Shown here in pieces: positions 34,294 through 43,105 of a stretch of 64,000 nt of DNA (its first letter is position 1; each line of letters starts with the position of its first letter). Location of the stretch: the NCBI GenBank assembly GCA_030041335.1, contig JASHOB010000082.1, positions 62,001 to 126,000 of the forward strand, given 5' to 3'. The notes beneath the pieces were generated by a model. The model saw only the letters and a list, made by a program, of their open reading frames with translations, was not told where the DNA came from and did not search any database. Both the position numbers and the translations under genes were made by a program. Source of the DNA: Alphaproteobacteria bacterium. Its GTDB lineage: Bacteria; Pseudomonadota; Alphaproteobacteria; ATCC43930; CGMCC-115725.

Positions 34294-35800
34294 CTTCATC
34301 GTAGCGGCATTCGGCGCCTACCTGCTCGCGGCGCCATCGGCCGATGCGCAATCGGTCGATCACTTCACCGCCGCCGTGCTCGACGAGCCGGAGGCGCTCG
34401 ACATGACCAGCGTGAAGTATCGGCCGCCCTCGTCGGCGGTGCTGCGCAATGTCGAGGAGATGCTGTGGGGTTTTCGCCCCGACGGGTCGGTGAGGCCAAC
34501 GGTGGCCGACTGGACGGTCGGTCCCGGCGCCAAGACGATCACCTTCAAGATCCATCCCGGCATCAAATTCCACAGCGGCGATGAGTTGACCGCCGCGGAC
34601 GTCGTCTTCAGTCTCGCACGCGTTACCGCCCGTGCCCCCTCCTTGAAGCGGCACACCCGGTTCATCGACAAGGTCGAGGCGCTCGACCGTTACACGGTGC
34701 GTTTCGACTTCGGGGCACCTGACGTCAATTTCTTCGACGGCGCCGAGTGGTTTCTGGCATCGAAGGCCTATTACGACCGCGTCGGCGAAACCGCGTTCGT
34801 CGAACATCCGAGCGGTATCGGCCCGTACCGCGTCGTCGACTATGAACGCGGCCAGTATCTCGATCTCGCGGCGTTCGACGGCTACTACGGCAAGGCGCCG
34901 CAGATTCGTGCGGCACGGATCTATTTCGTCAGGGATGACGAGACCCGGGTCGACCGGCTCAAAGCGGGCGAGGTCGATATGATCATGGACGCCGCCTACA
35001 CCGATGTCGCGGCGCTCCAGAAGGCGGGCTTCAACACGGTGATGCTGCCGGCGAACCCGACCGTGAGCCTGGTGTTCGACTTGCTCAATCCGAAGGCGCC
35101 GTGGGCCGATCGGCGGGTGCGGCGCGCGATCGCGCTCGCTATCGATGGCGATGCCATCGTCAGGAACCTGTTCCACGGCATACCCGAACGCTATCCACGC
35201 CTGGCGCCAGGCGAGGCCGGTTACGATCCGACGCTCGAGGTTTACCCCTACGATCCCGCCGAGGCGAAGCGTCTCCTCGCCGAAGCGGGGTATCCGAACG
35301 GCTTCACCATGCCGCTCTACTATCCGACCGCGAGCTTTTACGGTTATCGCGAAACGGCCGAGGCAGTGGCACTCTACCTTCAGGCGATCGGCGTGGAATG
35401 CCAGGTACAGGGCGAGGAAACGGTCCGGCTGATCGCCCGGACCAGCAAGATCCAGTCCGACCCCAACGCGCTGTTCGTCGGCCTGTCGAGCGAGCCCATG
35501 GCCAATTCGGGCCTGCCGCCCCTCGAGATGCTTACCATTTCTTTTCTCTCCACCTCGGGCATGGTGCTGTCCAAGAATCCGGCGGTGGATGCGCAAATCG
35601 ATAGCGGCCTTGCCGAGCTCGATCCGCAACGCCGCAACGCCCGTGTCGCAGCGGCGATCCGGCTGATCCATGACGACATTCAGACCATCCCGATCTGGGA
35701 TACGGTGGTCGTCTTTGCCATGAAACCCAAGGTGCACTTCCAACCGATCCAACACCGCATGCCGCATCTGGCGTTGCGCGACGTCACGATCGGCCCCTGA
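34259..35800 (+). CDS. Family 5 extracellular solute-binding protein
   Basis: A 513-residue DppA/OppA-type binding protein. An N-terminal signal peptide (FIVAAFGAYLLAAPSADAQS) targets it to the periplasm. The family core includes LTVADWTVGPGAKTITFKI-like text and IKFHSGDELTAADVVFSLARV. Ligands in the family are peptides, nickel, glutathione or opines; none can be assigned. The ATG at 34259 is given because Arg2 supplies the positive charge a signal peptide needs; ATG 34277 is the alternative. No permease or ATPase genes are in the operon, which is odd for an ABC-linked protein. Confidence 0.9.
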   Translation: MRFSPPMSSSSSFIVAAFGAYLLAAPSADAQSVDHFTAAVLDEPEALDMTSVKYRPPSSAVLRNVEEMLWGFRPDGSVRPTVADWTVGPGAKTITFKIHPGIKFHSGDELTAADVVFSLARVTARAPSLKRHTRFIDKVEALDRYTVRFDFGAPDVNFFDGAEWFLASKAYYDRVGETAFVEHPSGIGPYRVVDYERGQYLDLAAFDGYYGKAPQIRAARIYFVRDDETRVDRLKAGEVDMIMDAAYTDVAALQKAGFNTVMLPANPTVSLVFDLLNPKAPWADRRVRRAIALAIDGDAIVRNLFHGIPERYPRLAPGEAGYDPTLEVYPYDPAEAKRLLAEAGYPNGFTMPLYYPTASFYGYRETAEAVALYLQAIGVECQVQGEETVRLIARTSKIQSDPNALFVGLSSEPMANSGLPPLEMLTISFLSTSGMVLSKNPAVDAQIDSGLAELDPQRRNARVAAAIRLIHDDIQTIPIWDTVVVFAMKPKVHFQPIQHRMPHLALRDVTIGP

Positions 35801-35832
35801 AATTTTCGTCGTCCTGCGGAGGAATTGCCGTC

Positions 35833-36999
35833 ATGATGCGTAGCACCGACCGAATCAAAACCACCCACGCCGGCGCCTTGCCGCGGCCTGACGATCTGCG
35901 CCGGTTGATCGTCGGCGCCGACCGCGTCGTGCGGATCGACACGGACGAGCAGCGCGCCCGACTGCGGAGCGCCGTAACGGAAGTGGTGGGAAAGCAGATC
36001 GAGGTCGGGCTCGACAGCGTCAATGATGGTGAGTTCAGCAAATCGAGCTTCAATACCTATCTGACCGATCGCGTCGCCGGCTATGAATTGCGTGAGATGT
36101 CGCCGGACGAGGCACCGGTGCGGTTGAAGCGCCTAAACATGACCAATCGCGACGCGCGAAGGTTCGGCGACTACTTCGTCAACCGCCGCCTGTTTGCGAC
36201 TCCGGGCGGCAAGCTCCCGGTCTGCGTCGAGCCGCTGCGCTATGTCGGTCACGACCAACTCAAGCGCGATATCGGCAATTTCAAGGCGGCGCTCAACGGA
36301 GCCGCGGTTGAAGAGGCGTTCCTGCCTGCCAACACTCCCGGCACGATGGAGCATTGGCTGCGCAACGACTACTACAAGACCGACGAGGAACTGGTGTTCG
36401 CCCTCGCCGATCTATTGCATGTCGAATACAAGGCGATCACCGATGCCGGCCTCACCCTGCAGATCGATAATCCGGACCTGCCCGATTGCTGGGGCATTTT
36501 CCCAGAGATGACGGTGTCGGAGTTCCGCAAATATGCCAGCATGCGGGTCGAGGCCTTGAAACACGCGCTCAAAGGCATCCCGCGGGCGCAGACGCGGCTC
36601 CATGTTTGTTGGGGCAGCTTCCACGGCCCGCATCACGACGACATTCCACTGAGCGAAATCATCGACCTGATCTTCGCCATCCCGGCCGACAGCTACTCCC
36701 TCGAGGCCTCCAATCCGCGCCACGAGCATGAATGGCGGATCTTCGAAACAGTGAAATTGCCCGAGGGCGCGACATTTGTTCCGGGTGTGGTCGGCCACGC
36801 CTCGGATTTCATCGAGCATCCGGACCTCGTGGCCGATCGACTGGAGCGTTACGCCAATCTCGTGGGCCGCGAGAACGTCATCGCCGGCACCGATTGCGGC
36901 CTCGGTCCGCGCGTCGGTCATCCGACCATTGCGTGGGCCAAACTCGAGACCCTGGTGGCGGGCGCCCGCCGCGCCAGCGAAAGGCTGTGGAAGAAATAG
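35833..36999 (+). CDS. Short MetE-like (cobalamin-independent methionine synthase II family) protein
   Basis: A 388-residue single-domain relative of the MetE C-terminal barrel. Zinc ligands are readable as His257 and Cys259 (RLHVCWGSFHGPHH), Glu291 and Cys355 (AGTDCGLGPR). The N-terminal extension of full MetE is missing, as is usual in this subfamily, which also includes epoxyalkane:coenzyme M transferase. So it is a zinc-thiolate alkyl transferase of unknown methyl or alkyl donor. GGAGG lies ten bases before the ATG pair. It is cotranscribed with the two genes upstream (32-nt gap) and converges on tyrC. Confidence 0.88.
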   Translation: MMRSTDRIKTTHAGALPRPDDLRRLIVGADRVVRIDTDEQRARLRSAVTEVVGKQIEVGLDSVNDGEFSKSSFNTYLTDRVAGYELREMSPDEAPVRLKRLNMTNRDARRFGDYFVNRRLFATPGGKLPVCVEPLRYVGHDQLKRDIGNFKAALNGAAVEEAFLPANTPGTMEHWLRNDYYKTDEELVFALADLLHVEYKAITDAGLTLQIDNPDLPDCWGIFPEMTVSEFRKYASMRVEALKHALKGIPRAQTRLHVCWGSFHGPHHDDIPLSEIIDLIFAIPADSYSLEASNPRHEHEWRIFETVKLPEGATFVPGVVGHASDFIEHPDLVADRLERYANLVGRENVIAGTDCGLGPRVGHPTIAWAKLETLVAGARRASERLWKK

Positions 37000-37060
37000 G
37001 CGGGCGCGCCGCCGGCGCCGGGTGTCGGCGTCGCCACCGGGCGAGCGCCCCAGCGACGTC

Positions 37061-37942
37061 TCAGGCTTGCTTGGCCTCGATGATCGCGCGCCGGATGGCG
37101 CGGGTGCGGGTGAAGACCTCCTGAAGCTTGTCGGCTTCGCCGCGTCGAATGGCGCGTTGCAGCGCCGTTAAATCCTCCGTGAAGCGCTGCAGCATCTCGA
37201 GCACGGCTTCGCGATTGGCGAGAAACACGTCACGCCACATCACCGGATCCGAGGCGGCGATGCGGGTGAAGTCGCGAAAGCCGCTGGCGGAGAACTCGAT
37301 CACCTCGGATTGCAGGTCCTTTTCGAGATTGGTCGCAGTGTCGACGATGGTGTAGGCGATGAGGTGCGGCAGATGCGAGACGATGGCGAGGACCTTGTCG
37401 TGATGTTCGGGGTCCATCGTCACCACCTTCGATCCGACCGCCTCCCACAATTGCCGGAGCTTGGCGACTGCTGGCATATCGGCGCCGTTGACCGGAGTCA
37501 GGATGCACCAGCGACCTTCGAACAATTCGGCAAAGCCGGATTCCGGTCCCGAGTGTTCGGTGCCGGCGACGGGATGGCCGGCCACGAACTGCACGCTCGC
37601 GGGCAGCAGCGGTTTGAGGTCGCGGATGGCGGAACTCTTGACCGAACCGACGTCGGTGACGATGGCACCTGGCGCCAAAGCCGGCCCGATGCGTCGGCCA
37701 ATTTCCGCGTACGCCGAAAGCGGGGTCGCGATCACCACGAGGTCGGCATTGGTCACCGCCGCGGCGGGATCGGCGCTGACGCGGTCGGCAAGCCCCAGTG
37801 CCAGTACCTTGTCGATGGTTTCTCGGGTTCGCGCGCAGGCAACGACCTCGCGCGCCAGCCCGTCGCGCCGAATGCGCCGTGCCAGCGACGAACCGATCAG
37901 CCCGACGCCAATCAACGCAATCCGTTCGAAAAGCATGCTCAT
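37061..37942 (-). CDS. tyrC: Prephenate/arogenate dehydrogenase
   Basis: A 293-residue NAD(P)-dependent dehydrogenase converting prephenate or arogenate toward tyrosine. The Rossmann motif IALIGVGLIGSSLARRI is at residues 8-24, and the catalytic His lies in FVAGHPVAGTEHSGPESGF. The C-terminal helical dimer domain (170-290) holds the typical ISHLPHLIAYTIVD. The ATG at 37942 overlaps the hisC stop in ATGA, which fixes the start. In this family arogenate- or prephenate-specific forms cannot be told apart by eye. Last gene of a three-gene aromatic amino acid operon. Confidence 0.95.
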   Translation of the reverse strand: MSMLFERIALIGVGLIGSSLARRIRRDGLAREVVACARTRETIDKVLALGLADRVSADPAAAVTNADLVVIATPLSAYAEIGRRIGPALAPGAIVTDVGSVKSSAIRDLKPLLPASVQFVAGHPVAGTEHSGPESGFAELFEGRWCILTPVNGADMPAVAKLRQLWEAVGSKVVTMDPEHHDKVLAIVSHLPHLIAYTIVDTATNLEKDLQSEVIEFSASGFRDFTRIAASDPVMWRDVFLANREAVLEMLQRFTEDLTALQRAIRRGEADKLQEVFTRTRAIRRAIIEAKQA

Positions 37943-39042
37943 GCACCGACGAATTCGGAGAGTGCCGCCACCACGATGCGGTTTTCGTCCGCAGTTCCAA
38001 CGGTGATGCGCAGATATTGGGGCAGGTGATAGGCGCCCACCTGACGGACCAGAATGAACCGCGACCTGAGAAATTCCTGTGCCGCCGCGGCGTCTTTGGG
38101 GGCGCGTCCGAACTTCACCAACACGAAGTTCGCGACCCCCGGGTTGACCTCGAGGCCGAGCCCGCGAAGCTGGTCCTCGAGCCAGGGCCGCCATCGATTG
38201 TTGTGGTCATGCGCACGTTGTAGCGACGCCCTATCGGCGAGCGAGGCGATCGCCGCGGCTTGCGCCGGGAGCCCGACATTGAACGTGCCGCGCGTGCGGT
38301 TGAGCACTTCGGCGAGCGCGGCCGAACCATAGCACCAGCCGACGCGCAAGCCGGCGAGCGCGTGAATCTTCGAAAAGGTGCGAAGCATCACGACATTGGG
38401 CTCGCTCGCCGCCAACTCGAGGCCGGGCTCGTAATCGTTGCGCGCCACGAACTCGGCGTAAGCGGCATCGAGCACCAGGATTGTGGTCTTGGGCAGGTCG
38501 CGGTGAAGACGCATGACCGCCGCGCGCGAGAGATAGGTGCCGGTCGGATTGTTCGGGTTAGCGAGGAACACGACCCGCGTCCGCGGCGTCACGTGCGCCA
38601 ACATCGCGTCAGGATCGGTGGTGAGATTCTGTTCCGGGACGCTAACCGGCGCGGCGCCTGCTGCCTGGGCCGCGATCGGGTACATCAGGAAGCCGTGGCG
38701 CGAGCAAAGCACTTCATCGCCGGGTCCGGCATAACAACGCGCGATGAGCGCGATCAGCTCGTCGGAGCCCGTGCCACACACGATGCGGTCGGCATCGAGT
38801 CCGAAATGCGCCGCGATCGCCTGGCGCAGTTCGGTCGAGCCGCCATCGGGATAGCGGAAAATCTCGGTCGCCGCCTCGCGATAAGCCGCGATCGCTTTGG
38901 GGCTCGGGCCGAGCGCACTTTCATTGGAGGCGAGGCGGATGACGCGCTGCGCGCCTCCAATCTTCGCCTCGCCAGGGACGTAAGGCGCGATGTCGGAAAT
39001 GTATTGGTGCGGCGCGGGCGCCGGCGGCTTTTTGCTGGTCAT
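37939..39042 (-). CDS. hisC: Histidinol-phosphate/aromatic aminotransferase
   Basis: A 367-residue class I PLP aminotransferase of the HisC family. Asn163 (ANPNNPTGTYLS), Asp192-x-x-Tyr195 (LDAAYAEF) and the Schiff-base Lys225 (RTFSKIHALAGLRVGW) are all present. Because it sits between chorismate mutase and tyrC rather than in a his operon, it more likely transaminates prephenate, phenylpyruvate or hydroxyphenylpyruvate, alone or in addition to histidinol phosphate. It is joined to both neighbours by four-base ATGA overlaps. Confidence 0.93.
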   Translation of the reverse strand: MTSKKPPAPAPHQYISDIAPYVPGEAKIGGAQRVIRLASNESALGPSPKAIAAYREAATEIFRYPDGGSTELRQAIAAHFGLDADRIVCGTGSDELIALIARCYAGPGDEVLCSRHGFLMYPIAAQAAGAAPVSVPEQNLTTDPDAMLAHVTPRTRVVFLANPNNPTGTYLSRAAVMRLHRDLPKTTILVLDAAYAEFVARNDYEPGLELAASEPNVVMLRTFSKIHALAGLRVGWCYGSAALAEVLNRTRGTFNVGLPAQAAAIASLADRASLQRAHDHNNRWRPWLEDQLRGLGLEVNPGVANFVLVKFGRAPKDAAAAQEFLRSRFILVRQVGAYHLPQYLRITVGTADENRIVVAALSEFVGA

Positions 39043-39899
39043 TTCGCATTAAGTGGCAAGGGGCGCGCGTAGCTGCCCAACAGCCAAGCCGTGGGCAGGG
39101 GCTCGCCGAACGGCCGCAACGCCAAGGCGAGGCGCGCGTCTTGCGGCGAGAATGGGCCGTCGATCTCGATTAGATGCCAGCATTCGGGCGGGGCCATTTG
39201 ATGGGCTGCGACGTAGGTGAAGGGGGTGCCGATTTCTTCGAGCGCCGCGATCAGCCGCGCCCGGCTCGTTTCGCGCCGTGTTTCGATCACCAGCACGAGA
39301 CGGTCGGCGGTGGTGGCGTCGGCGGGCCCGGCGGCAATGACCAGCGCAACATCCCGGGCGTTGCGGCCGTTGCTGAAATCGGCAAACGGAAGTCGCGCAA
39401 TGACCCGGGGACCTTGGCCGCGGGTGCCGGCGAGCGCCGGCCACCACGGCGCGTCTTCCTTATCGAACGGCATTGGCACCACCCCGACCGTGGCGCGGCT
39501 ATCGCTGACCGCGCTCACCACCTCGAGGCCGGAGCGCAACACCGACATGGGCACATAGCTGCCAAAATAGTCGCGCGCGATGTCCCAGAGGCCCGGCCTG
39601 GTATCCGGCGCCGCGACCGCGACGCTGAAGGGGCCTTGCATCGACACCCCGCCACCCAGCATTTCGCACCAAATGCGCAGCATCGATTGTCGCGGGAATG
39701 GCCCGTGATGACGCGCCATGAGCCGGCGCAGGATCTCGGCGACGCGGCCCGGGCGGAACGAAGGCTGTCCGCTCGATCGCTTGAGGGCGGCGATGCTGTC
39801 GACCACGGATGCGCGCTCCATGATGGAATCGTGGATGCGATCGTCGATCGCATCGAGGCGATGGCGCAATTCATCGAGAGTGGGGGCGGGCGTGTCCAT
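39039..39899 (-). CDS. Chorismate mutase with a degenerate prephenate-dehydratase-like region
   Basis: A 286-residue bifunctional-looking protein. Residues 6-85 form an AroQ chorismate mutase helical domain (LDELRHRLDAIDDRIHDSIMERASVV), which rearranges chorismate to prephenate. Residues 90-195 have an alpha/beta layout like prephenate dehydratase but lack its clear catalytic Thr-Arg-Phe motif, and residues 205-260 (RLVLVIETRRETSRARLIAALEEIG) resemble an ACT regulatory domain. It may be a regulated mutase rather than a working dehydratase. It is the first gene of the operon with hisC and tyrC, divergent from metX. Confidence 0.9.
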   Translation of the reverse strand: MDTPAPTLDELRHRLDAIDDRIHDSIMERASVVDSIAALKRSSGQPSFRPGRVAEILRRLMARHHGPFPRQSMLRIWCEMLGGGVSMQGPFSVAVAAPDTRPGLWDIARDYFGSYVPMSVLRSGLEVVSAVSDSRATVGVVPMPFDKEDAPWWPALAGTRGQGPRVIARLPFADFSNGRNARDVALVIAAGPADATTADRLVLVIETRRETSRARLIAALEEIGTPFTYVAAHQMAPPECWHLIEIDGPFSPQDARLALALRPFGEPLPTAWLLGSYARPLPLNAK

Positions 39900-39980
39900 G
39901 GTCGGCTGCTGCTAGAAGGCCGCTACTGATAGTTCGCCGGGCGACCGAAAGCAAAGAAAAGTACGTTAGCCCCGCGGCGC

Positions 39981-39998
39981 CGGGAACGCACGTTCCTG
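39981..39998. promoter_or_regulatory. Inverted repeat in the chorismate mutase/metX divergent region
   Basis: GGAACG-CA-CGTTCC (39983-39996) has perfect six-base arms, extendable by a wobble and a C-G pair to 39981-39998. It lies roughly midway between the two divergent start codons and could be an operator for either direction. It does not match the SahR or other methionine-regulator sites I know. Confidence 0.35.
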
Positions 39999-40085
39999 GG
40001 GGAACCGGACCCTGGTCGGGCTTGCCCATTGATTGGGACGCGGGCGCGGGCCAAAATAGCTATTCTCCCACAGAAAGAGCATCCG

Positions 40086-41252
40086 TTGTCGGTTTCGTCG
40101 CCTCTCCTCGATTTTGCCCCAAGAGAACGCCCCGGTCATGCGCTGGTGGTGAAGGAGCCGTTGCCGCTTGATAGCGGCGCGGCGCTTTCGCAATACACCA
40201 TCGCTTATGAGACCTATGGTCGGCTCAATGCCGACCGCTCCAACGCGATCCTGATTTGCCATGCGCTCAGCGGCGACCAATATGCCGGCCCCGGCCAGCA
40301 CCCGGTCACGGGCAAGGAAGGGTGGTGGAGCACCGTCGTCGGCCCCGGCAAGGTGCTCGACACCGATCGCTATTTCTTGATCTGCGCCAACGTGCTCGGC
40401 GGCTGCATGGGCTCGACCGGGCCGATGGAGATCGATCCCGCCACGGGTCGGCCCTGGGGTCTCACCTTTCCGGTCATCACCATCGGCGATATGGTGCGCG
40501 CCCAGATCAAGCTGATCGACCATCTCGGCATCGCCCAATTGTTCTGTGTCATCGGCGGATCGATGGGTGCGATGCAGGTGCTGCAATGGGCCGCCTCCTA
40601 TTCGCCGCGCGTGTTTGCCGCGGTACCGATTGCCGGTGCCGCGCGCCATTCGGCGCAGAACATCGCGTTCCACGAAGTCGGCCGCCAGGCGATTATGGCT
40701 GATCCCGATTGGAACCGCGGCGATTACTACGCGTCGGGTCGAGGACCGGAGCGCGGCCTCAGCGTCGCCCGCATGGCGGCGCACATCACCTATCTGTCCG
40801 AAGCGGCGCTGCACCGCAAATTTGGCCGGAACCTCCAGAACCGGCGCGCCGTCACTTACGGGTTCGATGCCGATTTTCAGGTCGAAAGCTATTTGCGCCA
40901 TCAGGGCAACAGCTTCGTCGACCGGTTTGACGCCAATTCTTATCTCTACATTACGCGCGCCTGCGACTATTTCGACCTAGCGGCCGAACATGATGGCAGT
41001 CTCGCCAATGCGTTTCGCGGCACGCCGACCCGCTTCTGTTTAATTTCCTTCACCAGCGATTGGCTCTATCCGACGGCGGAAAGCCGCGCCATCGTCCATG
41101 CGCTGAACTCGGTGGTGGCAAATGTCAGCTTCGTCGAGGTCGCGACCGATAAGGGCCACGACGCATTTCTTCTCGATGAACCCGAGTTTTTCGCGACCCT
41201 GCGCGGCTTTCTTGACGGCTGCGCCCGCCATCGCGCCCTTCCCGCGACATGA
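40086..41252 (+). CDS. metX: Homoserine O-acetyltransferase
   Basis: A roughly 388-residue alpha/beta hydrolase that acetylates homoserine for methionine synthesis. The oxyanion region [10 protein letters not shown], nucleophile elbow [13 protein letters not shown] with the catalytic Ser, and late Asp ([12 protein letters not shown]) and His ([12 protein letters not shown]) are all in place. No ATG is near; TTG at 40086 with AAAGAG seven bases upstream is the best start, and TTG 40029 would add 19 residues. Its stop overlaps metW in ATGA, a pairing conserved in Alphaproteobacteria and other Proteobacteria. Confidence 0.95.
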   Translation: MSVSSPLLDFAPRERPGHALVVKEPLPLDSGAALSQYTIAYETYGRLNADRSNAILICHALSGDQYAGPGQHPVTGKEGWWSTVVGPGKVLDTDRYFLICANVLGGCMGSTGPMEIDPATGRPWGLTFPVITIGDMVRAQIKLIDHLGIAQLFCVIGGSMGAMQVLQWAASYSPRVFAAVPIAGAARHSAQNIAFHEVGRQAIMADPDWNRGDYYASGRGPERGLSVARMAAHITYLSEAALHRKFGRNLQNRRAVTYGFDADFQVESYLRHQGNSFVDRFDANSYLYITRACDYFDLAAEHDGSLANAFRGTPTRFCLISFTSDWLYPTAESRAIVHALNSVVANVSFVEVATDKGHDAFLLDEPEFFATLRGFLDGCARHRALPAT

Positions 41253-41890
41253 AAGCCGACGCCAACGGCAACGCCGCGCTGGCCAATCTGCGCGGCGATC
41301 TCCGGCTCGCCGCCAACCTGATCGAAGGCGGCAGCCGGGTGCTCGATATCGGCTGCGGCGAGGGCGAGTTGCTGGCGTATCTGACGCAATGGAAGGGCAT
41401 TGATGCGCGCGGGATGGAGATCAGCCAGAATGGCGTCAATGCCTGCGTGCGCCACGGCCTCTCCGTCATCCAGGGCGATGCTGACCATGACCTCCAGGAC
41501 TACCCGTCGGACTCGTTTGATTATGTCGTGCTGAGCCAGACCCTGCAGGCGACCTATCGACCGCGCTCGGTGCTGGAGAATTTGGTCCGCATCGGCCGCT
41601 ACGCCATCGTGTCGTTTCCGAATTTCGCGCATTGGCGGATGCGGCTCGGTCTCCTTACCCGCGGACGCATGCCGATCACGCCGTTCCTCGGCCACACTTG
41701 GTACGACACGCCCAACATCCATTTCTGCACCGTCCTCGATTTCGGGGACCTTTGCGACGAAATGGGCGTGACGATCGAGCGCAGCGTGACCCTCGACCGC
41801 CATGGCCGGCCGTTCCGCCTTAATCCGCGCGCCGGCCTTGCCAATCTCTTAGCGGAGCAGGCGCTGTTTTTATTGCGACGCAGAGAGTAG
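41249..41890 (+). CDS. metW: MetW methionine-biosynthesis protein
   Basis: A 213-residue SAM-binding-fold protein required for full MetX activity. Motif I is [15 protein letters not shown] (about residues 31-45), and the family blocks [14 protein letters not shown] and [22 protein letters not shown] are present. The gene starts inside the last codon of metX, so the two are translated together. Recent family knowledge links MetW to stimulation of the acetyltransferase in complex with MetX. It is followed after 15 bp by an aldo/keto reductase. Confidence 0.95.
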   Translation: MKADANGNAALANLRGDLRLAANLIEGGSRVLDIGCGEGELLAYLTQWKGIDARGMEISQNGVNACVRHGLSVIQGDADHDLQDYPSDSFDYVVLSQTLQATYRPRSVLENLVRIGRYAIVSFPNFAHWRMRLGLLTRGRMPITPFLGHTWYDTPNIHFCTVLDFGDLCDEMGVTIERSVTLDRHGRPFRLNPRAGLANLLAEQALFLLRRRE

Positions 41891-41905
41891 CGAAGGAGGA
41901 TTCGC

Positions 41906-42877
41906 ATGGATTTTCGCCGCCTTGGCAACACGGGGATGCGCGTGTCGGCGGTTGGTGTCGGCTGCAATCCCTTCGGCAACGAGGTTGATGCCGAGATGGC
42001 GGCGCGTATCGTCCACCGCGCGCTCGACCTTGGCGTCACCTACTTCGACACCGCCGACTCCTATTTCAACGGCCGGTCGGAAGAATATCTCGGCCGCGCG
42101 CTGCAAGGCCGTCGCGGTGACGCCGTCGTCGCGACCAAGTTCGGCAATCCGGTCGAGCCGGGCGCCGGCGCCGGCGCCTCGCGCCGCTATCTCATCGAGG
42201 CCTGCGAGGCTAGCCTGCGTCGACTCCGCACCGACTATATTGACGTCTATCAGGTGCATGCCCCTGACCGCGCCACTCCGCTCGGCGAGACCATGCGTGC
42301 CCTCGACGATCTCGTCCGCGCCGGCAAGGTGCGATATCTCGGCTGCTCGAATTTCTACGAATGGGAGATCGTCGAAGCCCTGTGGGTCGCAGATAGGGAG
42401 CGACTGGCCCCGTTCGCTATCGCTCAGGATTTCCACAACTTGCTGTACCGCGATATTGAAAAGCGGATGGAGCCGTGCTGCATCAAGTTCGGGCTTGGGA
42501 TGGTCGCCTATTTTCCGCTGGCCGGCGGGCTGCTTTCCGGCACTTATCGGCGCGGCGTCGCGCCGCCGGCAGGCAGTCGCGGTGCGCGGCGGCCGAGCTT
42601 TGCCACTTGGGACAGCGCACGGAACTGGGAGGTCCAGGAACAACTCGCCGCGTTTGCGGCCCAGCGCGGTTGGACTTTGCCGCAGATGGCGCTTGCGTGG
42701 CTGCTGTCCCGGAAGATGACCGTCAGCGTTATCGCCGGCGCCGACACACCGGAACATGCCGCCGCCAATGTCAACGCACTCGATGTTCGCTTTTCGCCGC
42801 AGGACCTCGCCGAGATCGACCGCATCACCCTGGTCGACGAGGACCGTTCCACCGCGCCTATGCTGCGTCCCCGTTAA
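41906..42877 (+). CDS. Aldo/keto reductase
   Basis: A 323-residue (beta/alpha)8 oxidoreductase using NADPH. The catalytic tetrad region is seen as TYFDTADSYFNGRSEEYLG (Asp and Tyr), VVATKFGNP (Lys) and YQVHAPDR (His). SVIAGADTPEHAAANVNAL near the end binds the nucleotide. It is like the YajO/AKR11-13 group that reduces sugar or aromatic aldehydes; the substrate is unknown. It begins 15 bp after metW behind GAAGGAGG and is likely cotranscribed with metXW although unrelated in function. Confidence 0.93.
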   Translation: MDFRRLGNTGMRVSAVGVGCNPFGNEVDAEMAARIVHRALDLGVTYFDTADSYFNGRSEEYLGRALQGRRGDAVVATKFGNPVEPGAGAGASRRYLIEACEASLRRLRTDYIDVYQVHAPDRATPLGETMRALDDLVRAGKVRYLGCSNFYEWEIVEALWVADRERLAPFAIAQDFHNLLYRDIEKRMEPCCIKFGLGMVAYFPLAGGLLSGTYRRGVAPPAGSRGARRPSFATWDSARNWEVQEQLAAFAAQRGWTLPQMALAWLLSRKMTVSVIAGADTPEHAAANVNALDVRFSPQDLAEIDRITLVDEDRSTAPMLRPR

Positions 42878-43105
42878 CCACCGGTCGCGGTTTCGATCGG
42901 GTGCGGTCGAACATTCCAATGAGCGTCGTCGTCGGTGGGCACACTGCGTCGCAACGCATCGCCGAGGCGGGCTCGCAGCACTTCCGTCCACGCACTCCAT
43001 CTGCGCCGGCGGTGGACCGAACCTGGCTGCGACGTCATGCGTGGCGGCCGCGGGAGCGGTCTTGCGGTCTCGGCGCGGACACGCCCTCTGCCTCCGATGG
43101 CGCGA

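Noticed and set aside
34163-35767. A 534-codon open frame antisense to the family 5 binding protein
   Set aside because: The plus-strand protein has a signal peptide and family motifs; the antisense frame has none and no ribosome binding site.
39900-40085. SAM-II (metA) riboswitch upstream of metX, common in Alphaproteobacteria
   Set aside because: I looked for the conserved GTGATTTG and pseudoknot sequences and did not see them; only an unrelated inverted repeat is present.
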